The translations under genes and the position numbers were made by a program. DNA of 13,193 nucleotides from Propionibacterium sp. (lineage in GTDB: Bacteria; Actinomycetota; Actinomycetes; Propionibacteriales; Propionibacteriaceae). Each line of letters starts with the position of its first letter. The stretch's first letter is position 1. The notes beneath the pieces were generated by a model. That model saw only the letters and a program-made list of their open reading frames with translations, was not told the DNA's origin and searched no databases. Positions 1-6,691 of the stretch are shown here, piece after piece. The stretch covers positions 1-13,193 of the forward strand of contig JALHFX010000102.1 of the NCBI GenBank assembly GCA_022837595.1, in the 5' to 3' direction.

Positions 1-43
1 AACGATGCTTGCCCGCAGCCGAAACCGCATGCGAATGGCTCAT
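1..43 (-). CDS. N-terminus of probable cation diffusion facilitator (partial)
   Basis: Only the first 14 codons lie in the window, reading MSHSHAVSAAGKHR. The ATG at 43-41 overlaps the TGA of the upstream arsR gene in an ATGA arrangement, so the two are translationally coupled. A short His-rich N-terminus leading into a Gly/Lys/His/Arg stretch is typical of CDF (CzcD/ZitB-like) exporters, which expel Zn2+ or Co2+ in exchange for protons at the cytoplasmic membrane. The neighbour is a repressor with zinc-type ligands, which fits. The assignment rests on this short tail plus context. Another metal transporter, such as a P-type ATPase with a His-rich start, is possible. Confidence 0.55.
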   Translation of the reverse strand, partial: MSHSHAVSAAGKHR

Positions 44-369
44 GACTGCTCCTGAGCGTCGGAGTCATTGTGGGCAGTGTGCTCGCGAGTGACGTTGAGC
101 AGCTCTCGAACGTGATCGTCCGAGAGCCGGTACCAGATTTTGCGTCCATCACGACGTCCGGTCACCACACCGGATGCCCGCAGCAGACGCAATGCCGCAG
201 AAACGGTGGACTCGCTGTTGCCAGTAACCAGTGCCAGGTCGCTGACATAAAGCTCGCCGGCTTCGAGCAGTGCGTAGAGCAAGCTTGTGCGCGTGGGATC
301 ACCGAGCAGCTTGAAGAGCGCAGCTGCAGCGACAACCTCCTTGGTGGTGATCTGAGCGATCGGAGACAT
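40..369 (-). CDS. ArsR/SmtB-family metal-sensing repressor, CzrA-like
   Basis: This is a 109-residue winged-helix repressor that should release its operator when it binds metal. The start chosen is the ATG at 369, because GGAGAAGG at 382-375 sits 5 bases before it; in-frame ATGs at 393 and 384 overlap the operator or this ribosome site. The core shows the GDPTR motif near residue 23 and a recognition helix around residues 50-65. The last helix carries D84, H86, H97 and H100, the spacing D-x-H-x10-H-x2-H of the alpha-5 zinc/cobalt site of CzrA and SmtB. The alpha-3 cysteine site (ELCVC) of Cd/Pb sensors is replaced by ELYVSDL, so thiophilic sensing through that site is unlikely. Its stop overlaps the next gene, a probable exporter, so it likely controls itself and that gene. 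Specificity for Zn versus Co or Ni is inferred. Confidence 0.88.
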   Translation of the reverse strand: MSPIAQITTKEVVAAAALFKLLGDPTRTSLLYALLEAGELYVSDLALVTGNSESTVSAALRLLRASGVVTGRRDGRKIWYRLSDDHVRELLNVTREHTAHNDSDAQEQS

Positions 370-390
370 TAGCACCTTCTCCATTCCCGA

Positions 391-412
391 CATCTGAACA
401 GGTATTCAGATG
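391..412. promoter_or_regulatory. SmtB/CzrA-type operator upstream of arsR
   Basis: A perfect inverted repeat, CATCTGAA - CAGGTA - TTCAGATG, with 8-bp arms and a 6-bp spacer. It contains TGAACA (395-400) and TATTCA (403-408), the half-sites seen in SmtB/CzrA-family operators. It ends 22 bp upstream of the chosen arsR start, where binding would cover the promoter and block arsR and the coupled downstream gene. A second short inverted repeat, GTTAG-T-CTAAC (412-422), abuts it. Confidence 0.8.
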
Positions 413-427
413 TTAGTCTAACGCGGG

Positions 428-497
428 GCAGCGGCTACCGGTAATTGCATGGGCTACCGAACGTTCGGTAGCCCATGCAATTACCGGTAGCCGCTGC
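428..497. repeat. Perfect 70-bp palindrome
   Basis: Every base from 428 to 462 pairs with its mirror from 463 to 497, giving 35-bp arms with no mismatch and no spacer; the centre is GAACGTTC. Each arm contains GGCTACCG twice (433-440 and 452-459, and the complements on the other side), so the arm itself is repetitive. As RNA it would fold into one long hairpin. No T-run follows on either side, so a classical U-tailed terminator is not seen, though tail-less terminators are described in actinobacteria. It separates the DUF4203-like gene from the arsR unit, both on the minus strand. Alternatives are abutting mobile-element ends, a cruciform or protein-binding site, or a fold-back assembly artefact. 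Confidence 0.95.
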
Positions 498-695
498 GTG
501 GGCGGGAGGCGTGGGCGGCTCTGTGGATGCGGGAGTGGGCTTGCTGGTGGGGCTGCATGAGGAAGCTGTGGATGGTGCGCGCGGAGAGTGCGGAAGCCAA
601 AATGACATAATGTGACTTATCGGACAAACGCGTTGGATTGCCCAGGACGCTGCCCGAGGCCGTTTCGACGAGGCCGTTTCGATGTGTGCCGGAGT
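498..695. other. Gene-poor stretch, possible decayed DNA
   Basis: Together with the palindrome and operator this makes about 326 bases without a recognisable gene. The minus strand stays open across it in one frame (stop at 483-481, inside the palindrome), but the peptide (containing ...SALSARTIHSFL..., then a His/Arg-rich tail) matches no family I can name, and a transposase remnant is only a loose impression. The plus strand is unusually G-rich from 497 to about 595. An exact 14-bp tandem duplication lies at 655-682. Confidence 0.4.
655..682. repeat. 14-bp perfect tandem duplication
   Basis: CGAGGCCGTTTCGA occurs at 655-668 and again, directly adjacent, at 669-682. The unit length is not a multiple of three, so the duplication would shift any reading frame running through it. 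It lies 14 bases beyond the stop of the DUF4203-like gene, in the stretch that looks non-coding. Confidence 0.95.
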
Positions 696-1340
696 TCATC
701 TTGCCGATGGCTTGGCCCGTGAATTCCAGGCCTGAGTCTTCCATCTCCGTGAGGCACGGCTTTGGACGATAATTCCGCCGACGACCAGGGCCAGGTACAA
801 GACCGTCCACCACCAGCCGGCAGCGGCCGGATAGGTGGTGGCTTCCGGGTCGGTGAAATCGGCGAGGCTTACGGCACCCGATATCAACAGAATGCCGGAT
901 ACCGCAACCGATGCGCCTCCTAGCGTCGACAGCACGACCAGCAGTATCGACGGCACATCGATACTCAACGCGGCAACACCGATCGCCACGGCGATCACCA
1001 TCGCCACCACGATGATCAGCCAGTTCCAGGTGATCCCGAGGGCCGCCATAATGGCTACGCCGGACGCGAAACCCAGGGATGCTACTGCTATCAGCACCGC
1101 AACGGCATAGTAGGCGTACGCGAGCCAGGCGAAGACCATGGCAACGATCACGCCGACAACCCAACCTGCGGTTCCGGCCAAGAAACTTTCACCCAACCAG
1201 TTCGCCACCAGGCCGGCGCCCAGCGAGAAGCCGACGAAGGCGCCCCAGATCGTGATGACGGCACGAAGCACGATCGCGCCCAGAAAACAGAACAATAGGC
1301 CTACCGCGAGGGCCAGTACTCCGAACGCGAGATCACTCAT
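696..1340 (-). CDS. Polytopic membrane protein, DUF4203/TMEM198-like
   Basis: A 214-residue, strongly hydrophobic protein with about seven predicted membrane segments (roughly residues 4-22, 26-48, 54-75, 76-100, 104-124, 128-153 and 174-192) and a short basic cytoplasmic tail. The first segments are rich in small residues (FLGAIVLRAVITIWGAFVGF), and the order of segments resembles the DUF4203/TMEM198-type family, whose bacterial function is not established. The start at 1340 gives a membrane segment straight away; no Shine-Dalgarno is seen, but a TAnnnT hexamer lies 6 bases upstream, suggesting a leaderless message. The last residues after IVQSRASRRWK run into degenerate-looking sequence, so the C-terminus may differ from relatives. 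It lies 64 bp after the uvrA-like gene and is probably transcribed separately. No function is claimed. Confidence 0.65.
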   Translation of the reverse strand: MSDLAFGVLALAVGLLFCFLGAIVLRAVITIWGAFVGFSLGAGLVANWLGESFLAGTAGWVVGVIVAMVFAWLAYAYYAVAVLIAVASLGFASGVAIMAALGITWNWLIIVVAMVIAVAIGVAALSIDVPSILLVVLSTLGGASVAVSGILLISGAVSLADFTDPEATTYPAAAGWWWTVLYLALVVGGIIVQSRASRRWKTQAWNSRAKPSAR

Positions 1341-1346
1341 GGTGCA

Positions 1347-1352
1347 ACTGTA
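1347..1352 (-). promoter_or_regulatory. Candidate -10 of a leaderless promoter
   Basis: On the minus strand TACAGT (TAnnnT) is followed by six bases and then the ATG at 1340, the spacing expected if transcription begins at or next to the start codon. No convincing -35 hexamer is present, so this is tentative. Confidence 0.35.
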
Positions 1353-1404
1353 AAGTGCGCTCAGGTGTGACCGTGTGCCCCACGCTTACTTGTAACCGAC
1401 GATG

Positions 1405-3699
1405 TCAGCTGACGTAGGCCGCCAGATGTTTACCGGTCAACGTTAAGCCCGCGGCGACCAACTCGGCTGGTGTGCCGGAGAAGACGATCTCGCCGCCGTC
1501 ACTGCCGGCGCCGGGACCAAGATCGATGATCCAGTCGGCGTGCGCCATCACTGCCTGATGGTGTTCGATGACGATCACGGATTTGCCGGAATCCACCAGC
1601 GTGTCCAAGAGCCCGAGCAATTGATCAACATCGGCGAGGTGAAGACCGGAGGTCGGTTCGTCCAGCACGTAAATAGCGCCCTGCTCCCCCATCTTCGCGG
1701 CGAGCTTCAAACGCTGCCGCTCCCCACCTGACAAGGTTGTTAACGGTTGTCCGAGGGTGAGATAGCCCAGCCCGACATCGACCAGACGCTGCAAGATCTT
1801 CGTCGCGGCCGGGGTCTTGGCCCGGCTCTGGGAGAAATATTCGAGCGCTTCTTCGATCGGTAATTCGAGCACCTCGGCGATATTGCGCCCTTCGACGGTG
1901 TATTCGAGTACGGCTGCTTGATACCGCTTGCCCTGGCATTCCTGGCAGGAGTTCGCGCTGAACAGTGCAGGTTTCACGCCGTTCACCTTGGCGAAGGTCT
2001 TACGGATTGAATCCAGCGCGCCGGTGAAGGTCGCCGGGTTGGAACGTCGCGAACCCTTGATAGTGCTTTGATCGATTTCGACCACGCCATCGCGTCCGCC
2101 GAGCGAACCGTGGATCAGCGAGCTCTTGCCCGATCCGGCAACCCCGGTCACGACCGTCAGCAGGCCCAGCGGGATGTCGACGTCCACATTCTTCAGGTTG
2201 TGCGTGGATGCGCCCCTGATCTCGAGTTTGCTGGAGGGTTTACGCGCCCTCGACTTGAGCGTGGCACGATCGTCCACATGACGCCCGGTCACAGTATCGC
2301 TGGCCCGCAGCTGATCGAAGCTGCCCTGGAAGACGATCTCGCCGCCGCCGGCGCCCGCTCCAGGCCCGAGATCGACGATCTCGTCGGCGATCGCGATCAC
2401 CTCGGGTTTGTGCTCGACCACCAGCACCGTGTTGCCCTTGTCGCGTAACCGCAGCAACAGCTCGTTCGTCCGCTGGATGTCGTGCGGATGCAGTCCGACG
2501 GTCGGCTCGTCGAAGACATAGGTGACATCGGTGAGGGCTGAGCCGAGATGACGCACCATCTTGGTGCGTTGCGCCTCTCCCCCGGACAACGTGCTGGCCG
2601 GCCGATCCAGGCTCAGATACCCCAGCCCAATCTCGACGAACGAATCCAGCAGATGTCCCAAGGTCTCCAGCAACGGCTGGGCGGATGGCTCGTCGAGCCG
2701 GCGGACCCATTCGGCCAGGTCGGTGATTTGCATCGCGCACAGATCGCCGATGGAGCGACCGTGAATCCTCGAGTTGCGGGCAGGCTCGGCCAGTCGCGTG
2801 CCGCCACATTCCGGGCAGGTCTGGAAGGTGACTGCACGCTCGACGAAGGCCCGCACATGCGGCTGCATCGACCCGGGATCCTTCGAGAGTATCGATTTCG
2901 TGATCTTGGGGATCAAGCCTTCGTAGGTGACGTTGATACCCTCCGCCTTGATCCTGGTCGGTTCGCGGTAGAGCAGATCGTGCAGTTCACGCTTCGAATA
3001 GTCGCGAATGGGCTTATCAGGGTCGAAATATCCGGAACCGATAAAAATCCGGCCGTACCAGCCGGCCATGGAATAGCCGGGGATCTTGAAGGGATCCTCG
3101 TTGAGCGATTTCGTGTCATCGTAGAGCTCGTCAAGATCCAGATCAGACACCGTTCCGACACCTTCGCAGCGAGGGCACATGCCGCCGACGAGGGTATAGG
3201 TGCGCTTCTGCGCCCGGGCACCGGCGCCTTTGTCAACGGTGATCGCACCCGAACCCGAGACCGACGGGGTATTGAACGAAAAGGCCTGCGGTCCCCCGAT
3301 ATGCGGCTCGGCGACACGACTGAAAAGCAATCTGAGCAGGGAATTCGCGTCCGTCGCAGTGCCCAGAGTGGATCGCACATTGGCGGCCAGCCGATCTTGG
3401 GCGACCACGATCGCGGTGGTCAATCCTTCGAGCCGATCGACCTCGGGACGAGCGAGGCTCGGCATGAATCCCTGGACGAAGGCGCTATAGGTCTCGTTGA
3501 TCATCCGTTGCGATTCGGCGGCGATCGTGTCGAAGACTAACGAACTCTTGCCTGATCCCGACAAGCCGGTGAAGACCGTCAGACGACGCTTTCGGATGTC
3601 GAGATCGACATTCTTGAGATTGTTCTCGCGGGCGCCTCGCACCTGGATCAGATCGTGCCGATCTGCTGGATGCCTACCGGTCGCTTCAGTTCGACTCAT
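1405..3699 (-). CDS. UvrA-like ABC ATPase, class II/DrrC type
   Basis: A 764-residue protein with two ABC ATPase halves and no membrane segments. First half: Walker A GLSGSGKSS (45-53), signature LSGGEAQR (371-378), Walker B VFDEPT (395-400). Second half: GVAGSGKSS (519-527), LSGGERQR (656-663), VLDEPTSG (678-685). Zinc-module CxxC pairs appear at 175/178, 295/298 and 585/588. Housekeeping UvrA is about 940-970 residues. Here only about 120 residues separate the first Walker A from the first CxxC pair, so the UvrB-binding domain appears to be absent, as in UvrA2 and the daunorubicin-resistance protein DrrC. Such proteins bind DNA and are linked to tolerance of DNA-binding compounds rather than to standard UvrB-dependent excision. 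The start at 3699 follows GAGGAC 7 bases upstream; a longer frame to 3786 adds 29 low-complexity residues without a ribosome site. It is the last of five co-directional genes, 105 bp after the membrane protein. Confidence 0.88.
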   Translation of the reverse strand: MSRTEATGRHPADRHDLIQVRGARENNLKNVDLDIRKRRLTVFTGLSGSGKSSLVFDTIAAESQRMINETYSAFVQGFMPSLARPEVDRLEGLTTAIVVAQDRLAANVRSTLGTATDANSLLRLLFSRVAEPHIGGPQAFSFNTPSVSGSGAITVDKGAGARAQKRTYTLVGGMCPRCEGVGTVSDLDLDELYDDTKSLNEDPFKIPGYSMAGWYGRIFIGSGYFDPDKPIRDYSKRELHDLLYREPTRIKAEGINVTYEGLIPKITKSILSKDPGSMQPHVRAFVERAVTFQTCPECGGTRLAEPARNSRIHGRSIGDLCAMQITDLAEWVRRLDEPSAQPLLETLGHLLDSFVEIGLGYLSLDRPASTLSGGEAQRTKMVRHLGSALTDVTYVFDEPTVGLHPHDIQRTNELLLRLRDKGNTVLVVEHKPEVIAIADEIVDLGPGAGAGGGEIVFQGSFDQLRASDTVTGRHVDDRATLKSRARKPSSKLEIRGASTHNLKNVDVDIPLGLLTVVTGVAGSGKSSLIHGSLGGRDGVVEIDQSTIKGSRRSNPATFTGALDSIRKTFAKVNGVKPALFSANSCQECQGKRYQAAVLEYTVEGRNIAEVLELPIEEALEYFSQSRAKTPAATKILQRLVDVGLGYLTLGQPLTTLSGGERQRLKLAAKMGEQGAIYVLDEPTSGLHLADVDQLLGLLDTLVDSGKSVIVIEHHQAVMAHADWIIDLGPGAGSDGGEIVFSGTPAELVAAGLTLTGKHLAAYVS

Positions 3700-3804
3700 T
3701 GCTGGCGTCCTCACTACCCGTCTTCGAGATCGGGGTGGACCTGGTCGATCCGCTGACCTCTCCGCCATGCTAACGGTAGGTTCCAACCAAGCGGCCCCGT
3801 GAGT

Positions 3805-4857
3805 TCAGGCCAGCACGACAACGTCCTGGTCAGATTTGGAGGGCTGGGTGGCCCGCAGAATGATGAGCGGCACCACTGCCTTGAAGAGCAGGTTGTTGTG
3901 CGCGACGATGATCAGCAGGAACTGAAAATAGTTGAGCACGTCGAAGCCCATGAAGGTCATAACCAGCCAGAAGACCACCGACATTTCGACGGCTATCGGC
4001 ACGAGCAAGACCATGCCGAATACGATCGAGTTTTCGGGGAGCCAAGCCACCCATGGATTGCGTACCGTGCTGATCGGAACCTCGCCACGGACGCGCATCC
4101 CCCACATTTGTTTGTGCAATGGAGGAATGAAGAAGAGCGCGACCAATACGGCTGTGATGGCTCCCGTGATAGCGACGCCTGAGCGGAGAGTTGGCTCGAC
4201 GACCATGAACCTGTCCGGAGCAAAGCTCACACTGCCGAAGACGAGCCCCATCAGTAACCCGAACCCCGCCTGGGCCTTAATGTCATTGAGCCGATCGGCG
4301 AAGTAACTGATCCGAGGCATTGGATTTGCCACTTTCTCGCTGCCCCGCTGTACTGGCGCATCATCCGGAGTAGCACAATCGGGTTGAATATAGCGCAAGA
4401 CCGCGAACCGACTGATCAGCTCGCAAAGGATCAAGGCGTAGACGACCTTCAGTCCGACCACCTGGACGAAACTGAGTATTTCAATTTGATAGATCTTCAA
4501 CAGCATCCAGGAGACCAGCGGTGTCGCTATGCCGAAGGCGACCGCCGAAAGCGCGGCGAGCACCCACCGCTGCTGAGGCAATCGCTGGATCACGGTGTTG
4601 ATGGGAACATCGGCTGGCAGGGTTCCAGCCCGGCGCATCCGCTTGATCCATTCGGCGATGATCGGCACCGTGATGAACGAGGTGGTAACGCCGCAGATTG
4701 TGGTGTCGGTCAGGACATCCACCAGACCGAAGGGCTTCTGCCAACTGACTAGTGAAATCACCCCGGCGTTCACGACAACCGTGATCGCGAACAACCACCA
4801 TCGCCGTAGGTAGGGTAGCTGACCCTGCTTGACAGGACTGAATGCTCGTTTGTTCAT
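3805..4857 (-). CDS. Unknown 8-TM membrane protein with internal duplication
   Basis: I do not recognise the family. The 350-residue protein has about eight membrane segments arranged as two similar four-segment halves. The repeat is visible by eye: VPINTV...LP in the first half (near residues 83-95) against VPISTV...LP in the second (near 259-275), then ILSFVQ against VLNYFQ, each half ending in a hydrophobic helix followed by QP. A polar linker near residues 150-185 joins them. No signal peptide, nucleotide-binding motif or known transporter signature is seen. The start at 4857 follows GAAGAGGA by about five bases; an upstream in-frame ATG at 4887 lacks a ribosome site. The gene lies 89 bp after the SDR gene. 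Position suggests transport or membrane anchoring for the pathway encoded upstream, which is inference only. Confidence 0.75.
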   Translation of the reverse strand: MNKRAFSPVKQGQLPYLRRWWLFAITVVVNAGVISLVSWQKPFGLVDVLTDTTICGVTTSFITVPIIAEWIKRMRRAGTLPADVPINTVIQRLPQQRWVLAALSAVAFGIATPLVSWMLLKIYQIEILSFVQVVGLKVVYALILCELISRFAVLRYIQPDCATPDDAPVQRGSEKVANPMPRISYFADRLNDIKAQAGFGLLMGLVFGSVSFAPDRFMVVEPTLRSGVAITGAITAVLVALFFIPPLHKQMWGMRVRGEVPISTVRNPWVAWLPENSIVFGMVLLVPIAVEMSVVFWLVMTFMGFDVLNYFQFLLIIVAHNNLLFKAVVPLIILRATQPSKSDQDVVVLA

Positions 4858-4925
4858 GGTGTCCTCTTCCCGATCGATGCGCTGCATCTCCGCTCTGCCG
4901 ATCTCCCTCGACTCCCCTGCTCAGC

Positions 4926-4942
4926 CGAGGTCTCTTACCTCG
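4926..4942 (-). other. Short stem-loop after the SDR gene
   Basis: CGAGGT and ACCTCG form a 6-bp stem around a 5-base loop just downstream of the SDR stop. There is no T-run. It may be a weak attenuator or RNA-processing site that lowers expression of the downstream membrane protein gene, or it may be chance. Confidence 0.3.
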
Positions 4943-4946
4943 AACC

Positions 4947-5804
4947 TCAGACGGCTATCTTTCCGGTGCGGCGCTGACGGGCGACGTTGAGCAAGTATTC
5001 ATCCAGACCGATCATGATTTCCGGATCAGTGCTGAAGCACTGATTAGCGCCCGAAACGTCGGCGTCGTCACCGAAGATGACCCGATCGTTCTTCACGGCA
5101 CCGGCGAGTATCCGTTGCGCCGATTGCTGCGCAGTCTGCGCGGTCTCCGGAATCTCAAGATCACCCCAGATCGCGGTCGCAGTGGTGCCCGGTGTCGCGG
5201 ACGATACCTTGATCTGGTCATCCCAGAACTCGTAGCGCAGCGACAATGTCAGCCCGTTCAAAGCGGCTTTCGTCGCGGCATATCGACTCTGATAAGCCAT
5301 CGGAACGAACGCGATACCGGAAATGACATTGATTATCTGACCGCCTCCTTGTGCCTGCATGATCGGTATCACGGCCCGGCAGCCGTACATCGCGCCATAG
5401 AAGTTCAGGTCGAACGCTGTTCGCCAGTCCTCAGTGCTCACGACTGGCATGATCTTTACTATCTCGGTTTCGGTCGAGGGCTCCACGAAACAGCCACCGA
5501 AACCGGCCCCTGCATTGTTGATAAGCAGATCGATGCGACCGGACGAAAACTCAGCTGCCTGCTCGATCAAGTCGGTGACCTGGCTTTCGCTGGTGACATC
5601 GCAGAGTACGCCCTTGACCTGACCGGGATAGCTTTGCTCGAGCCGGGCCGTATGTCGCTCGAGGTTGTCTCGATTGAAATCGGCCAGTACGGCTTTGGCA
5701 GCTCCAAACCCCAGGAGCTCCTCGATAAGAGCCAGCCCGACGCCCGAAGCAGCCCCGGTTACCACGACGTTCTTTCCACGGAAATAATCTGAATCAATAG
5801 CCAT
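4947..5804 (-). CDS. SDR-family NAD-dependent oxidoreductase
   Basis: A 285-residue classical short-chain dehydrogenase/reductase, cytoplasmic, interconverting a hydroxyl and a ketone. The cofactor motif TGAASGVG is at 16-23 and NNAG at 96-99. The catalytic tetrad is N124, S152, Y165 and K169 (YAATK). D42 at the end of the second strand points to NAD(H) rather than NADP(H). The loop after NNAG (about 100-115, GFGGCFVEPSTETEI) is longer than in a minimal SDR and probably shapes the substrate pocket. The start at 5804 is preceded by AGGGAGAA six bases upstream; the frame stays open to 5870 but that part overlaps the upstream gene and lacks a ribosome site. It follows the ADC-like gene by 38 bp and is the third enzyme of the cluster. 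The substrate cannot be told from sequence. Confidence 0.88.
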   Translation of the reverse strand: MAIDSDYFRGKNVVVTGAASGVGLALIEELLGFGAAKAVLADFNRDNLERHTARLEQSYPGQVKGVLCDVTSESQVTDLIEQAAEFSSGRIDLLINNAGAGFGGCFVEPSTETEIVKIMPVVSTEDWRTAFDLNFYGAMYGCRAVIPIMQAQGGGQIINVISGIAFVPMAYQSRYAATKAALNGLTLSLRYEFWDDQIKVSSATPGTTATAIWGDLEIPETAQTAQQSAQRILAGAVKNDRVIFGDDADVSGANQCFSTDPEIMIGLDEYLLNVARQRRTGKIAV

Positions 5805-5842
5805 GACGGTTCTCCCTGTTTTGGTGTGCGGGTGGTGATCGG

Positions 5843-6691
5843 TCATCCGTAGTATTGATGCTCGGTGCAACTGACCGAGCGATCCCAGCGCCCGGAGAAG
5901 AGATAGCGCATGGCTTCGTCGATCTCGGATTTCGGATAGTCGTAGACCTTGGTGAGGGATTCGACCCAGTTATCGCTTCGCATCCAGCCGGCCGAGACGA
6001 TATCTCTGATCGGGACCTCGGCCCAGGGATCGTCGATGGAGGGCGCCATCTTGATCGTGGCGGCGGCAGGCTCCCAATGATCGTAACCAGTCTTGCTCGC
6101 ATACTGATAGAGACCGAGTTCGCTGCAACCTGCTTTCCCGCTAATGCTGTAACGATGGACCCAGCAGCCGCCGGATTCGATGTAACGCTCGCCGCTCATG
6201 CAGGCCTCCTGTGGCATCGACGTCTGCGACGAGTTGTAATGACCGACGTCCAGTTCGACATCGATCAGTCGAATGCCTTTGCGTTCGATATAGCAGTGCG
6301 CATAATCGTCGATGCGGTTGACCACGATGCGTTCGCAGAGCTTCTTAGGAAGTCCTGCTGTTTCCCTGCCGGAGAAAGCGCCCATCAGCGCCCCCGGTCC
6401 GCTCAACTGCAGATTGAGGAAGTAGACCCCGCTGACATCCCCGTACTGGGCCATCAGACCGATGCCGCCCTCCATATACCAGGGAGCAAAGGTGGGTTCC
6501 TTGATATTGACGATGTAGACGTAGAAGAGCGGTGCTTCCGGATTGACCAGGCTCAGCGGTGGTGGCAGTAGCCTGGCGACCGACGGGTCGGTCGTCCCTA
6601 CCAGGGCAATGCCTTCCTGCCCGTTCATTGACGCGTCTTTCATGAAGTCAGCGGCTATTTTGGCGTCGACGAAGTAGCTTCCGTTTTTCAT
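5843..6691 (-). CDS. Acetoacetate decarboxylase-family enzyme
   Basis: A 282-residue protein of the ADC fold. The GRETAGLPKKL segment (108-118) matches the active-site region of acetoacetate decarboxylase (GRE...G.PKK), where the first lysine forms a Schiff base with the keto substrate and the second lowers its pKa; here these are K116 and K117. R40 and E74 (YMEGG) are candidates for the other conserved polar residues. True acetoacetate decarboxylase is about 245 residues, so this form is longer, and relatives in this superfamily also act as aldolase-dehydratases or on bulky keto acids. The start at 6691 has AAGGAG seven bases upstream and overlaps the ene-reductase stop by four bases (ATGA), so the two are translationally coupled. 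Decarboxylation or Schiff-base chemistry is likely; the substrate is unknown. Confidence 0.82.
   Translation of the reverse strand: MKNGSYFVDAKIAADFMKDASMNGQEGIALVGTTDPSVARLLPPPLSLVNPEAPLFYVYIVNIKEPTFAPWYMEGGIGLMAQYGDVSGVYFLNLQLSGPGALMGAFSGRETAGLPKKLCERIVVNRIDDYAHCYIERKGIRLIDVELDVGHYNSSQTSMPQEACMSGERYIESGGCWVHRYSISGKAGCSELGLYQYASKTGYDHWEPAAATIKMAPSIDDPWAEVPIRDIVSAGWMRSDNWVESLTKVYDYPKSEIDEAMRYLFSGRWDRSVSCTEHQYYG

Noticed and set aside
433..497. CRISPR-like or short direct-repeat array from repeated GGCTACCG
   Set aside because: The copies are explained by the palindrome and one internal repetition per arm; there are no regular spacers and no cas genes.
481..1164. 227-codon minus-strand frame overlapping the DUF4203-like gene
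   Set aside because: Most of it is an out-of-frame reading of the membrane protein, rich in Arg/His/Cys; only the last part (481-695) is unexplained and is treated as a gene-poor stretch.
2548..3540. 330-codon plus-strand open frame opposite the uvrA-like gene
   Set aside because: Antisense shadow of a gene with all ABC motifs; no recognisable protein features and no ribosome site noted.
4842..5792. 316-codon plus-strand open frame opposite the SDR gene
   Set aside because: Antisense to an SDR with full catalytic tetrad; composition is that of a shadow frame.
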